Assembly (NCBI GenBank): GCA_019420525.1
Contig: JAHZHA010000031.1
Coordinates: forward strand, 13,603-37,915
DNA: 24,313 nucleotides
Source: Bacillota bacterium
GTDB lineage: Bacteria > Bacillota > Clostridia > Peptostreptococcales > Anaerovoracaceae
Direction of reading: 5' to 3'
The position numbers were made by a program, and so were the translations under genes. The notes under the pieces were generated by a model. It was given only the letters and a program-made list of their open reading frames with translations. It had not been told where the DNA came from and did not search any database. Position 1 is the first letter of the stretch; the number at the start of each line of letters is the position of its first letter. This document shows, in pieces, positions 24,057-24,313 of the stretch.

Positions 24057-24108
24057 AACATATCCTCCTTTTCATGACACCGCCGGACTGTCCAGCAGTT
24101 CTTCCTAC

Positions 24109-24137
24109 ATTATAAATGCTGAAATGATTCATGTGTA
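24109..24137 (-). promoter_or_regulatory. Proximal promoter of the tautomerase-lar operon
   Basis: TACACA (24137-24132) and TATAAT (24114-24109) on the minus strand, 17 bases apart. A 9-bp hairpin (24079-24087 with 24091-24099) would form near the 5' end of the RNA. A palindrome ATGATTCAT (24124-24132) lies in the spacer. Confidence 0.5.
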
Positions 24138-24144
24138 ATACCTG

Positions 24145-24166
24145 CAGCGAATAGTCAGCGATAGGT
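24145..24166 (-). repeat. Two 11-base direct repeats upstream of the lar operon promoter
   Basis: On the plus strand CAGCGAATAGT and CAGCGATAGGT follow one another directly (starts at 24145 and 24156), just upstream of the proximal -35 box. One-helical-turn spacing suits a tandem activator site. Flanking TACCT/AGGTA (24139-24143, 24163-24167) could also close a stem in RNA made from the distal promoter. Confidence 0.45.
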
Positions 24167-24200
24167 AAAAGGCATTCATCGGGCGGTACTCTGTCTTAAA

Positions 24201-24230
24201 ATTATATCACAGGAACCCGCTGCTTTTCAA
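24201..24230 (-). promoter_or_regulatory. Distal promoter of the tautomerase-lar operon
   Basis: TTGAAA (24230-24225) and TATAAT (24206-24201) on the minus strand, 18 bases apart, immediately after the tRNA terminator. It would give a leader of about 140 bases. Confidence 0.6.
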
Positions 24231-24275
24231 AAACAGAAAATCCGGACTTCCTCCCTACAGGAAAAAAGCCCGGAT
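24231..24275 (-). terminator. Intrinsic terminator of the tRNA transcript
   Basis: ATCCGGGCTT pairs with AAGTCCGGAT (24275-24266 with 24249-24240, one G-U pair), followed on the minus strand by TTTTCTGTTTTTG. It lies 10 bases after the tRNA CCA end. Confidence 0.8.
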
Positions 24276-24284
24276 CTCGGAAAC

Positions 24285-24313
24285 TGGTGCGGTCGATGGG
24301 ACTTGAACCCATA
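24285..24313 (-). tRNA. tRNA gene, 3' part only (cut by the window edge)
   Basis: The minus strand reads T-stem ATGGG, T-loop TTCAAGT, CCCAT, the acceptor 3' strand CGACCGC, discriminator A and an encoded CCA. This is an unmistakable tRNA 3' end. The anticodon lies outside the window. The acceptor (implied 5' strand GCGGTCG), A73 and the T-stem are compatible with a tRNA-Leu, but identity is not settled. Confidence 0.9.

Overview
The window looks like chromosomal DNA of an anaerobic, Gram-positive Bacillota of the Clostridia type. Evidence: strong AGGAGG-type ribosome binding sites, a tRNA-Ala T-box leader on alaS, the alaS-ireB-ruvX gene order, a BirA-like operator on a bioY-led biotin operon, and an Fe-S aldo-keto reductase. 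The genus cannot be fixed from sequence alone. Nearly all genes are on the minus strand; only a LysR regulator and a zinc-ribbon membrane protein are on the plus strand. I see no insertion sequence, prophage or CRISPR array. The ends are a truncated efflux gene (left) and a truncated tRNA gene (right).

Layout from left to right. (1) 1-1902: MarR regulator, membrane-fusion adaptor and the first 11 codons of an RND-type efflux pump, read leftward from a promoter with a palindrome. (2) 1915-3475: a MATE exporter preceded by a structured leader ending in an intrinsic terminator, a candidate guanidine-IV (mepA-type) riboswitch. (3) 3504-8228: housekeeping operon alaS-ireB-ruvX-map behind a T-box leader. 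(4) 8273-9218: metallo-beta-lactamase-fold hydrolase. (5) 9269-12895: second MATE exporter, then an EamA/DMT exporter divergent from a LysR regulator with a perfect inverted repeat over the exporter's -35 box. (6) 12918-16024: zinc alcohol dehydrogenase, double-zinc-ribbon membrane protein and a membrane-anchored SGNH-like protein. (7) 16214-19800: bioY-bioB-bioD-bioA with overlapping genes and a BirA-like operator covering the -35 box. (8) 19831-24230: 4-OT-like tautomerase, Fe-S aldo-keto reductase, larE, larB and larC in one tight operon, then the tRNA.

Functional reading. LarB, LarE and LarC together build the nickel-pincer nucleotide (NPN) cofactor of LarA-type racemases, but no larA is present here. 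Instead the genes are transcribed behind a ferredoxin-like aldo-keto reductase and a small tautomerase. This is the least conventional unit in the window: the client enzyme of the cofactor must be elsewhere, and the two redox/isomerase genes may act on the same hydroxy- or keto-acids. The biotin operon can convert KAPA to biotin and import biotin, but has no bioF or pimelate genes. Four different export systems (RND, two MATE, DMT) within 12 kb suggest a detoxification-rich segment, two of them with visible local control.
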